Assembly: GCA_019634975.1 (NCBI GenBank)
Contig: JAHCAI010000009.1
Coordinates: 62,001-126,000 of the forward strand
Origin: Burkholderiales bacterium
GTDB lineage: Bacteria; Pseudomonadota; Gammaproteobacteria; Burkholderiales; SG8-41
Direction: 5' to 3'
Length of the DNA: 64,000 nt
Below the pieces are notes generated by a model. It was not told the origin of the DNA and ran no database searches. It worked only from the letters and a program-made list of their open reading frames with translations. Position 1 is the stretch's first letter. Each line of letters starts with the position of its first letter. This document shows positions 1 to 6,983 of the stretch, piece after piece. The position numbers and the translations under genes were made by a program.

Positions 1-548
1 CTGGCGTCGTAGCCGACGAGGTGGTTCCAGCATGACGGCAGTTCACCGATCAGCGCATCGTCGTCCAGCCATTTGAACTGGTGCAGTTCCAAGCCGGTGG
101 CCGTGTTCACGTAGTCCGGGGTCAGGGCTGTGCAGCGCGCATTGTTGAAAAGCATTACGCTCGACCAGTTCTTCTTTTCGTACTTGCTCTGCGGCTCGTT
201 GAGGAACTTGCGTTCCTCTTTCGGCACATGCTGGTGCTTGACAACCATCACTGCGTAACGATCATCGCGAAAGGCCCAGAGTTTAGCAATGTCTTCAATC
301 ATCAGCATGTCGCAGTCCATGAAGATGGACCAGCCCTTGAAATCGGACAGGTAAGGCGCCAGGAAACGGGAAAACGAAAAATCGGTCGACTGCAGGGGGT
401 GGCGTTCACGTTTGAAGATATTATGCAGCTGAGACAGCATGACCGGCGTGATGGCCACAGGCTGCGTGGCCCGATGGTGAATACTGTAAGCCAACACGTT
501 GAAGGCTACCGCTTCGCGGCCATCGAATCCGATAAAAACATTGATCAT
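1..548 (-). CDS. glycosyltransferase, DxD type (3' end off the window)
   Basis: The frame opens at an ATG on the minus strand (548) and runs off the left edge, so 182 residues are visible. It begins MINVFIGFDGREAVAFNVL, as in GT-A fold sugar transferases, and has a metal/nucleotide-sugar DxD motif in the stretch FMDCDMLMIED near residue 78. A later segment (KKNWSSVMLFNN) and the WNHLVGYDA end resemble bacterial GT8-like proteins. It is divergent from the prolyl-hydroxylase-like gene across a 172-bp gap. No signal peptide or membrane segment is visible, so it is probably cytosolic. Acceptor and donor cannot be told from sequence. The open frame on the opposite strand here is taken as its shadow. 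Confidence 0.75.
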   Translation of the reverse strand, partial: MINVFIGFDGREAVAFNVLAYSIHHRATQPVAITPVMLSQLHNIFKRERHPLQSTDFSFSRFLAPYLSDFKGWSIFMDCDMLMIEDIAKLWAFRDDRYAVMVVKHQHVPKEERKFLNEPQSKYEKKNWSSVMLFNNARCTALTPDYVNTATGLELHQFKWLDDDALIGELPSCWNHLVGYDA

Positions 549-720
549 GAGGGGCTTTGGGGTCGGTGAATCCCGCGTAGTGTGGTACGGCAAAAGCTTA
601 GCATGGCGGACGCACATTCGCCCGGGCCATATTGACGCCGGAGCCGGTCCGCGGGCGGTATATTCCGGGTTTATCCGGCGCATCGCGGCGGATTTGGCTG
701 GGCGATGGAGTAAAGCGCAG

Positions 721-1698
721 ATGACAGACTCAAACGCTGCGGTTGACGGCGCATTCCTATCCATGGTGCTTGACCGCCACGGGCAGGATCCTGCTGCGCT
801 GCTGGATCTCGGGCTGCGCGTGGTGACGGGCCGCGATGCGCCCTGCTCGCCGGTCAACGGTGCCGCGGTGATCGAGCTCGCCGCCGAACGCGGGCACGCG
901 CAGGCACAGCGCTACCTGTCGCGGCTGGCGGCCCAGGGCCTTGGCTCCCGCCCGGGACTCGCCGCCGCTTTCGATGCGCTGGAGCGCGCCTGCGCCGCGG
1001 GTGATGAGACCGCGTGCGCCGAACAGGAATTCATGCGGACCCAGGGGCTCGGCAGCCTTGAGAACGCCCTTGGCTGGCTGAGCCGCCCTTGCAAGTCCGA
1101 GCTACTCAGCGACAGTCCCCGGGTAATGACTTTCCGCGGGTTGATTGCCCCCGGAATTTGCAGCCGCCTGATTGAACTCGCCATCCATCGGCAAGGAGAG
1201 GCCAAGGTATTCGATCTCGAGTCGGGGGGCATGCGCACCGATCCCATGCGCACCAACCGGCGTGCAGCGTTTTCACCGGTCGACATCGAATTGCTGTTCC
1301 AACTGGTCCGTATGCGTATCGGCAACATCACGGATACGCCGGTTGATACTTTTGAGTTTCCGGAGGTGCTGCATTACTGCGTGGGCGAGCGTTACAAACC
1401 GCACGTCGATTATTTCCACGTCGCGGTGCCGCGCTTCGCCGAACATGTGCGTGCCCACGGGCAAAGGACGAAGACCGCGCTGGTTTATCTGAACGACGAC
1501 TACGACGGCGGCGCGACGACCTTTCTGAAACTGGGTTTCGGGTTCAGGGGTGCGGTGGGCGATGCACTTGTCTTTCATAATGTCGATGAACAGGGGCAGG
1601 GCGACATGCGCACCTTGCACGAGGGCTCGCCGCCGGTTGCCGGAGAAAAGTGGCTGCTGTCGCAATGGATTCGCGACCGGCGGCAGACTTTCAGCTGA
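721..1698 (+). CDS. 2OG-Fe(II) oxygenase, prolyl 4-hydroxylase-like, with Sel1-like N-terminus
   Basis: A 325-aa protein. Residues about 30-100 look like Sel1/TPR-type helical repeats (ELAAERGHAQAQRYLSRLA, then ALERACAAGDETACAE). The C-terminal half is a double-stranded beta-helix dioxygenase: iron ligands H228 and D230 (YKPHVDYFH), distal H300 (LHEGSP) and the 2-oxoglutarate-binding K310 (GEKW). The family hydroxylates proline or related side chains in proteins. The frame is open upstream to 499, but that part overlaps the divergent glycosyltransferase; ATG 721, with a GGAG some 11 nt upstream, is the likely start. The target is unknown; a neighbouring protein is a reasonable guess only. Confidence 0.8.
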   Translation: MTDSNAAVDGAFLSMVLDRHGQDPAALLDLGLRVVTGRDAPCSPVNGAAVIELAAERGHAQAQRYLSRLAAQGLGSRPGLAAAFDALERACAAGDETACAEQEFMRTQGLGSLENALGWLSRPCKSELLSDSPRVMTFRGLIAPGICSRLIELAIHRQGEAKVFDLESGGMRTDPMRTNRRAAFSPVDIELLFQLVRMRIGNITDTPVDTFEFPEVLHYCVGERYKPHVDYFHVAVPRFAEHVRAHGQRTKTALVYLNDDYDGGATTFLKLGFGFRGAVGDALVFHNVDEQGQGDMRTLHEGSPPVAGEKWLLSQWIRDRRQTFS

Positions 1699-1771
1699 GA
1701 CCGGGAACTACCGCAGTGGCAATTATCCTGCAGGCACCATGCGGCCGGCTTATTGCACCGGCGTATTGCGG

Positions 1772-3730
1772 TCAGGCCAGGTCGGTGGCCAACCGTGCCA
1801 GCGCCGGACCCCACTGTCCATCTAGGGTTTGCCGGTAAATGCGGAAACCGGGAAACCACGGCGATTTTGCGCCGCCATGCATCCAGCGCCACTCGGCGGG
1901 ATTCGGCACCAGCACCCGCGCCGGCCGGCCGCAGGCGGCGCGCAGGTGCATGTTGGTGTTGCTGACGCCGACATAGTCGTCGATCAGCGCCAGCAGCGCG
2001 AGCAGGGTTTCCAGATCCTCGTTCAGCGCGCTGAGGTCGACGACATCGTGCCCTGCCGCAGTGGACAGGGCCGCGGTTTCCTCAGGCAGCGGGTGGCGCT
2101 GCAGCGACAGCAGAGTGCCGGGCACTCCGCGCAGCGCGGCGCCGAGTTCGGCGAGCGGCACTGATTTTTCCAGCACCCAGTGCGGGCCGCGCTGTTCCCG
2201 CGCGGCGATGCCCCCGCGCCAGGTGATACCGGTGTAGGGTGCCGGCCCGGCCTCCTGCAGGATCTCGCGTGCGCGCGCCAGCGCATTGTCCAGCGGCGGG
2301 ATGCGCAGCGGTGGCGCCGGCTGTGGCCAGTAAACGCGTATCCAGGCCGCGTAGTCGCGCAGCGCATCCGCCTGCGCGGCGGGCAGACCGGGGCAGGGAC
2401 AGGCATCTGCTGCCGACAGCGCGCCCGGCAAATCACCGCAGAGCATCTGCAGTCCTTCCGTCGCGGGTTTGGCCTCGTCGTGGATGACGACCTCATCAGC
2501 GATTCCGGAGCGTGCCACCAAGGCGGCGATCTTGGCCGACGCGCGAACGCTTACACGGGCGCCAAGGCTGCGCAACTGGTCGGCGTGGCGCAGGAAAAAC
2601 AGCTCGTCTCCTATGCCCTGCTCCGGCCACAGCGTGATGTGGCATCCGCGGACGTCTTCCGGCAGCATCTGCTGCAACTGAAGTTCAGGCCGCGCAGCAT
2701 TGCTGTCGATGAAAGCCTGGCGCTCGCGGTAGTGATGCCAGCCGTCACCCAGCCGGCCCTGGGCGAGATCGATGGAACTGCACAGCTGCCGCAGCGCCCT
2801 GTCGCCGGGCGCCAGCTGCTCGGCGCGTGCCAGCTGGCGCAGGCTTGCCTGCAGCTGCCCGCATTCCGCGAGCGCGCCGCCGAAATTCCTGATGTCGCTG
2901 GCGCTGTCCGGCGCGAGTTCTGCGGCACGGCTGAACGCCTGCAGGGCACCTGCGGTATTGCCACGGAAACCGCGCGCGGCGCCGAGAAAGCGATGGGCCT
3001 CCGGCAGTGCCGGCGCGAGTTCGATCAAGGCGAGACATTCGGTTTCGGCCTCCGCGTTGCGTCCGGCGTCGATCAGCGCCGAGGCCAGGTTCAGGCGCGG
3101 CGCCGGCGCCTGCGGCTCCAGGCGCATGCAGGCGCGATAGCTGGCGCAGGCGTCGTCGAAACGGAACTGGCGATGCTGCGCGCTGCCGAGGCTTTGCAGG
3201 AGTTGCGCGTCATCCGGCGCGAGAGTGAGCGCCGCGCGCAACACGGCCTCGGCGTCGGCCGGACGTCCCTGCTCGAGCAGCACGTTGCCGAGGTTCAGCT
3301 GGATGTCCACTTCCGCCGGATGCCGCCGTGCCAGCGCGCGCAGGATCGTTTCCGCTTCCGCGACCTTGCCCTGCCGGATCAACATCAGCGCGGCGTTCTG
3401 CGTGTAGGGCCAGTGGCGCGGTTCGAGGCGGCTTGCGCGCTGAAAATTCCTGTGTGCTTCATCGAAACGGCCTGCTGCCGCGTAGGCTTGCGCGAGATGC
3501 GCCAGCCATTGCGGATTGCGTTTGTTGATTGCTGCGGCTTGCTCGAGTGCGGCAATGGCAGCGGCCTGTTGACCCAGCTGCAGCAGGCCGATGCCCAGCA
3601 TGGCCTGTGCCGCGCCATCACTGCCCGGTGCCAGCGCGAGCGCACTGCGGCAGTGGCTTATCGCCACTGCCCACTCGCCACGCTGCAAGGCTGACTCCGC
3701 GGCGCCCAGCAGCTGATCGCGCATGGTCAT
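1772..3730 (-). CDS. TPR protein with GT9-like C-terminal domain
   Basis: A 652-aa protein. About ten tetratricopeptide repeats fill residues 1-330 (typical units end in LAPDDAQ, LEPRHWP, LAPALPE). The C-terminal 300 residues resemble the GT9/heptosyltransferase-type domain attached to TPRs in many proteobacterial proteins: an ITLWPEQGIGDELFFLRHA segment, a GITWRGG segment and a final VGVSNTNMHLRAACGRP segment that matches the nucleotide-sugar site region. No signal peptide. It is divergent from the first porin across an AT-rich 398-bp gap and convergent with the dioxygenase gene. Start: ATG 3730, with a second in-frame ATG at 3724; neither has a clear ribosome site. Probably a protein or polysaccharide glycosyltransferase; substrate unknown. 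Confidence 0.75.
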   Translation of the reverse strand: MTMRDQLLGAAESALQRGEWAVAISHCRSALALAPGSDGAAQAMLGIGLLQLGQQAAAIAALEQAAAINKRNPQWLAHLAQAYAAAGRFDEAHRNFQRASRLEPRHWPYTQNAALMLIRQGKVAEAETILRALARRHPAEVDIQLNLGNVLLEQGRPADAEAVLRAALTLAPDDAQLLQSLGSAQHRQFRFDDACASYRACMRLEPQAPAPRLNLASALIDAGRNAEAETECLALIELAPALPEAHRFLGAARGFRGNTAGALQAFSRAAELAPDSASDIRNFGGALAECGQLQASLRQLARAEQLAPGDRALRQLCSSIDLAQGRLGDGWHHYRERQAFIDSNAARPELQLQQMLPEDVRGCHITLWPEQGIGDELFFLRHADQLRSLGARVSVRASAKIAALVARSGIADEVVIHDEAKPATEGLQMLCGDLPGALSAADACPCPGLPAAQADALRDYAAWIRVYWPQPAPPLRIPPLDNALARAREILQEAGPAPYTGITWRGGIAAREQRGPHWVLEKSVPLAELGAALRGVPGTLLSLQRHPLPEETAALSTAAGHDVVDLSALNEDLETLLALLALIDDYVGVSNTNMHLRAACGRPARVLVPNPAEWRWMHGGAKSPWFPGFRIYRQTLDGQWGPALARLATDLA

Positions 3731-3736
3731 TAAATG

Positions 3737-3764
3737 TAACTCATTGTTTTTATTGATATTTTTG
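3737..3764 (+). repeat. dispersed AT-rich motif, copy A
   Basis: The 19-mer ATTGTTTTTATTGATATTT (3743-3761) is repeated exactly at 5490-5508. Shorter versions occur near 22425, 35640 and, more loosely, 13862 and 45447. It lies 7 bp in front of the TPR gene start. Function unknown. Confidence 0.6.
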
Positions 3765-4029
3765 AAGACGTTTCATTATAGCGCAGAGCATGAAATTCAT
3801 GAGCCAACCCGCTGATTCATAGACAAATTTTATTTATTCGACAATTGTCACATATTTGCGACAAATGGCTCATTCAAGCACCTCGAGATCTGAAAAAAGT
3901 CATACATAATTTACTGATTTGACATAGTAATTTACTAATTTTCGGCATGTTGTAATTGCGCAACGTACAGGGTGTCAAGCGACTCTTTTTTTGTGACTTT
4001 TTCTTTTGTCACAGCAGGGCTTCCACCAC

Positions 4030-4063
4030 AATTGCGCCGTGTCCATGTTTAGCAGGACGCGTG
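4030..4063 (+). promoter_or_regulatory. conserved porin leader with stem-loop (porin 1)
   Basis: A 34-nt stretch identical to 5678-5711 ahead of porin 2. It can fold: TGTCC pairs with GGACG around the loop ATGTTTAGCA, extended by CGCC/GGCG in the porin 2 copy and less well here. The leader then continues, with small changes, to a shared ribosome site AGAGGAG and start ATG, giving a 5' UTR of roughly 95 nt. Candidate site for post-transcriptional control (small RNA or stability). Confidence 0.5.
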
Positions 4064-4128
4064 ACGCTCCGGGACTTTCAAAGATTTGCAGGTTCGGAGC
4101 GACTTTCCAAACTAGAGGAGATTCACAC

Positions 4129-5274
4129 ATGCAGAAGAAACTGATTGCAGTGGCCGTTGCCGGCGCACTGGCTGCTCCGGCCGCCGCGCTGGCGCAGAGC
4201 ACCGTGCAGGTGTTCGGCAACATATACATGGAATACGGCTTCATCAACCAGGGTGCCAACAACGTCGGCGGCGCTGATCCCGCCAATCCCGATGTTCTGC
4301 AGTCCCCGGGGTCGGAAATCGGTTTCCGCGGCGAAGAGAAACTGGGCGGCGGCCTGTCGGCCTGGTTCCAGTGCACGTCCACCGCGGATATCCGCGGTGC
4401 AGGTGTGCAGGGCTTCTGCTCGCGCAACAGCGCGGTGGGCCTGAAGGGCAGCTTCGGCAACTTCTTCATTGGCCTCTGGGACAACCCGTACAAGCGCGCC
4501 CGCGTCGGCAATACCGGCGCCCGCGACACGGGTGCCTTCGGCACCGCCCACCTGCTGCACGGCGGCCCTGGCACCCTCCAAATTGGCGCCAACCCGCAAG
4601 ACTTTGCCCGCCGTCAAGCGAACTCGATCAACTACGATACCCCGATGTTTGGCGGCTTCCAGGGCATGATCTCCATGACCTCGACCAACAGCTCGACGGC
4701 TCTTGCGGCCAATGCGGCGACGGCCAAGCAGCGCAACGTTTCCGTTGCCGGCACCTACCGTCAGGGCCCGCTGGCCATCGGTCTGGGCTGGGCCGAGAAC
4801 AGCAAAACCTACGCCGCTGGCACGGATTCGGATGCCTGGCACCTCAGCGCGTCTTACCAGCTGGGCAGCGTGAAGCTGGGTGGTGCATACGTGAAAATGG
4901 ATGGCAATCCCACCGCAGCCACCAACGTCGATCGCACCAACTGGCACCTCGGTGTCGAGTGGAAGGTGCAAGGCCCGCACAATGTGCATTTCGGCTACAC
5001 CCGGGCTGGCGATATTAAGGGCAGCGTGGGTTCGACCTTGAGCGGTGGCGCAGCGGGCGTCAACAACCCGGCGGTCAACGCGGCGGGCGACACCGGTGCG
5101 AAGCTGTGGCAGGTGAAGTATGTGCATGACCTGTCGAAGCGCACCTTCACCAGCGTGGGCTACACCCACCTGAAGAACGACCGCTTTGGTACTTACAACC
5201 TCGGCGGTCTGGGCCTTGCCAATGCGGGCTCGAAGAACAAGGGCGTCGTGGTCAACGTTGGCCACCGCTTCTAA
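4129..5274 (+). CDS. trimeric outer-membrane porin (paralogue 1)
   Basis: A 381-aa porin of the betaproteobacterial Porin_4 / OmpC-like family. A signal peptide MQKKLIAVAVAGALAAPAAA is cut after ALA (residue 22). The mature chain has the alternating pattern of a 16-strand barrel, an STVQVFGNIYMEYGF first strand and a C-terminal strand ending GHRF, the terminal Phe used by the Bam machinery. FCSRNSAVGLKGSFGNFFIG lies before the likely constriction loop. Start ATG 4129 follows AGAGGAG by 8 nt; an in-frame ATG further upstream is rejected because the signal peptide would be displaced. Paralogue 2 follows with the same length. Forms a diffusion pore for small solutes; selectivity not readable. 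Confidence 0.93.
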   Translation: MQKKLIAVAVAGALAAPAAALAQSTVQVFGNIYMEYGFINQGANNVGGADPANPDVLQSPGSEIGFRGEEKLGGGLSAWFQCTSTADIRGAGVQGFCSRNSAVGLKGSFGNFFIGLWDNPYKRARVGNTGARDTGAFGTAHLLHGGPGTLQIGANPQDFARRQANSINYDTPMFGGFQGMISMTSTNSSTALAANAATAKQRNVSVAGTYRQGPLAIGLGWAENSKTYAAGTDSDAWHLSASYQLGSVKLGGAYVKMDGNPTAATNVDRTNWHLGVEWKVQGPHNVHFGYTRAGDIKGSVGSTLSGGAAGVNNPAVNAAGDTGAKLWQVKYVHDLSKRTFTSVGYTHLKNDRFGTYNLGGLGLANAGSKNKGVVVNVGHRF

Positions 5275-5310
5275 GCATCAGGCTTTATCTTCCGCGCAAG
5301 CGGAAACTCG

Positions 5311-5339
5311 AAACGGGCGCTGCGGCGCCCGTTTTTTTT
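5311..5339 (+). terminator. rho-independent terminator of porin 1
   Basis: Perfect 10-bp stem AAACGGGCGC/GCGCCCGTTT with a TGCG loop, followed by a T run. A smaller GNRA-loop hairpin TTCCGC-GCAA-GCGGAA precedes it at 5290-5305. Both hairpins recur after porin 2. Confidence 0.92.
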
Positions 5340-5483
5340 ATGCTCGTCGCCCGTCAACCTTTGTCGATCAGGATGGCCGGTGGAAAAACACGAGGCCCTT
5401 CAGGTCGAAAACCGGTTCAGCGGACTGCACTGATCCGGAAAATTCTTCTCCTATACCTGCGATGAAAATGACCGGACATATCG

Positions 5484-5512
5484 TAATTAATTGTTTTTAT
5501 TGATATTTCTGG
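5484..5512 (+). repeat. dispersed AT-rich motif, copy B
   Basis: ATTGTTTTTATTGATATTT at 5490-5508 is identical over 19 nt to copy A. It lies between the porin 1 terminator and the porin 2 promoter. Confidence 0.6.
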
Positions 5513-5677
5513 GCGCGCAACAAGCGATCGCGTAAATTCCATCAGAATCACGTCTAGGTTGCTGATTTATCAGCAAAATGCCCCATTGTTAAAATTGTTG
5601 CAAATGTGCAACATGCGTCTCTCGTAAAAGTCAATTTTCCAGGCTTTTGCTTGGGCTCGCCCGAACTAGTCAAACAT

Positions 5678-5711
5678 AATTGCGCCGTGTCCATGTTTAG
5701 CAGGACGCGTG
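5678..5711 (+). promoter_or_regulatory. conserved porin leader with stem-loop (porin 2)
   Basis: Identical over 34 nt to the porin 1 leader. Here the stem is longer: CGCCG and TGTCC on the left pair with GGACG and TGGCG on the right around an about 10-nt loop. It begins right at the predicted transcription start. Confidence 0.5.
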
Positions 5712-5774
5712 GCGCCCAAGGACTTTCGCGATTCGCAGGTTCGGGCGACTTTGACAACTAGAGGAGATTCACAC

Positions 5775-6920
5775 ATGCAGAAGAAACTGATTGCAGTGGC
5801 CGTTGCTGGTGCACTGGCTGCTCCGGCCGCCGCGCTGGCGCAGAGCACCGTGCAGGTTTACGGCAACATTTACATGGAATACGGCTTTCTGAGCCAAGGC
5901 GCCGGTACCGCAGGTGGCGTAAGCCCGGCCAATCCTGACTTCCTGCAGTCCCCCGGTTCGGCGATCGGATTCAAGGGTGAAGAGAAACTGGGCGGCGGCA
6001 TGTCGGCCTGGTTCCAGTGCGAGTCCACTGCGGACATCCGTGGTCAGGGTCCGCAGGGCTTCTGTTCGCGCAACAGTGCGGTGGGCCTGAAGGGCAGCTT
6101 CGGTAATTTCTTCATCGGCCACTGGGACAACCCGTACAAGCGCGCCCGGGTCGGCAACACCGGCGCCCGCGACACGGGTGCTTTCGGTACCGCCCACATT
6201 TTGCATGGCGGCCCGGGTAGCCTCGCAATTAACGCAACTCCGAACGCCTTTGCTCGCCGTCAGCAGAATTCGATCAACTACGACACCCCGGTGTTTGGTG
6301 GTTTCCAGGGCATGGTTTCCGTGACCTCGACCAACACCTCCACGAATAGGCTGTCGAATGCGGCACAAGCCAAGGCGCGCAACGTGTCGGTTGCCGGTGT
6401 GTATCGTCAAGGTCCTCTGGCCATCGGCATCGGCTGGGCTGAGAACAGCAAGACCTACGCCGCTGGCACGGATTCGGAGGCTTGGCACCTCAGCGCTTCC
6501 TACCAACTGGGCAGCGTCAAGCTGGGCGGTGCCTACGTTGATATGGAGGGCAATCCCGCCGCGGGCGCCAACGTCGATCGCAAAAACTGGCACATCGGCG
6601 CCGAGTGGAAGCTGAGCGGCCCGCATAACGTGCATTTTGCCTACTCCCGCGCGGGTGATACGAAGGGCACGGTGGGCTCGACCTTGGGTGGTGGCGCAGC
6701 GAGCGTCAACAACCCGGCAGTGAATGCGGCGGGCAACACCGGCGCGAAGCTGTGGCAGATCAAGTATGTGCACAACCTGTCGAAGCGGACCTTCGCCGGT
6801 GTGGGTTACACCCACCTGAAGAACGATACCAACGGCAACTACAACCTCGGCGGTTTGGGTGTTGCCACTGCGGGTTCGAAGAACAAGGGCGTCGTGTTCA
6901 ACATCGGTCACCGCTTCTAA
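5775..6920 (+). CDS. trimeric outer-membrane porin (paralogue 2)
   Basis: A 381-aa porin, same length as paralogue 1 and nearly identical in the signal peptide, in FCSRNSAVGLKGSFGNFFIG and in the C-terminal strand ending GHRF. Differences gather in likely surface loops, for example around residues 30-45 and 155-195 of the mature chain. Start ATG 5775 follows the same AGAGGAG site. Leader, coding region and downstream hairpins are all duplicated, so this is a tandem duplication of the whole transcription unit rather than of the gene alone. The convergent gene is the OGT-like protein. Confidence 0.93.
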   Translation: MQKKLIAVAVAGALAAPAAALAQSTVQVYGNIYMEYGFLSQGAGTAGGVSPANPDFLQSPGSAIGFKGEEKLGGGMSAWFQCESTADIRGQGPQGFCSRNSAVGLKGSFGNFFIGHWDNPYKRARVGNTGARDTGAFGTAHILHGGPGSLAINATPNAFARRQQNSINYDTPVFGGFQGMVSVTSTNTSTNRLSNAAQAKARNVSVAGVYRQGPLAIGIGWAENSKTYAAGTDSEAWHLSASYQLGSVKLGGAYVDMEGNPAAGANVDRKNWHIGAEWKLSGPHNVHFAYSRAGDTKGTVGSTLGGGAASVNNPAVNAAGNTGAKLWQIKYVHNLSKRTFAGVGYTHLKNDTNGNYNLGGLGVATAGSKNKGVVFNIGHRF

Positions 6921-6956
6921 GCATCAGGTATCACTTTCCGCGCAAGCGGAACCTCG

Positions 6957-6983
6957 AAACGGGCGCTTCGGCGCCCGTTTTTT
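6957..6983 (+). terminator. terminator of porin 2
   Basis: Ten-bp stem AAACGGGCGC/GCGCCCGTTT with a stable TTCG loop, then a T run. The T run reaches into the stop codon of the convergent OGT-like gene (stop at 6982-6984), so it could serve porin 2 while leaving almost no 3' UTR between the genes. The small GCAA-loop hairpin seen after porin 1 recurs at 6936-6951. Confidence 0.92.

Larger units (their letters stand above)
3731..4128. promoter_or_regulatory. AT-rich divergent control region of TPR gene and porin 1
   Basis: This 398-bp gap is strikingly AT-rich beside its neighbours. It holds three inverted repeats that could be operators: GACAATTGTC (3840-3849), TTTGcgaCAAA (3855-3865) and TGTGAC...GTCACA (3992-4013, 10-nt spacer). 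A looser counterpart of the region lies upstream of porin 2, for example GCTGATTCAT here against GCTGATTTAT there. CACAAT at about 4026-4031 sits where the better CATAAT -10 of porin 2 lies, so transcription of porin 1 probably starts close to 4037. No protein-coding frame here looks real. Confidence 0.45.
5340..5774 (+). promoter_or_regulatory. control region of porin 2
   Basis: About 435 bp without a gene. It contains the dispersed AT-rich motif, a near-perfect inverted repeat TTGCTGAT-TT-ATCAGCAA (5559-5576), a second repeat TTGCaaatgtGCAA at about 5599-5612, a candidate promoter TTGGGC (5651-5656), 18 nt, CATAAT (5675-5680), and the 34-nt leader shared with porin 1 (5678-5711). The two porin upstream regions look like diverged duplicates with the operator-like palindromes differing most. 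Confidence 0.45.

Noticed and set aside
81..569. Plus-strand open frame of 162 codons over the first 570 bases
   Set aside because: It mirrors the minus-strand glycosyltransferase that starts at 548, which has a clear DxD fold.
1448..1771. Possible extra short genes in the convergent gap and opposite strand of the dioxygenase gene
   Set aside because: Third-position GC opens many frames here; none has a ribosome site or a recognisable domain.
2180..3694. Long plus-strand open frame opposite the TPR-GT9 gene
   Set aside because: TPR repeats of high GC codons give open antisense frames; no domain is recognisable.
3992..4013. CRP-like site TGTGAC...GTCACA
   Set aside because: The spacer between TGTGA and TCACA is 12 nt; a CRP site needs 6.
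4123..5265. Long minus-strand open frame opposite porin 1 (and the like at 5769-6911)
   Set aside because: They parallel each other only because the porins do; no signals of their own.
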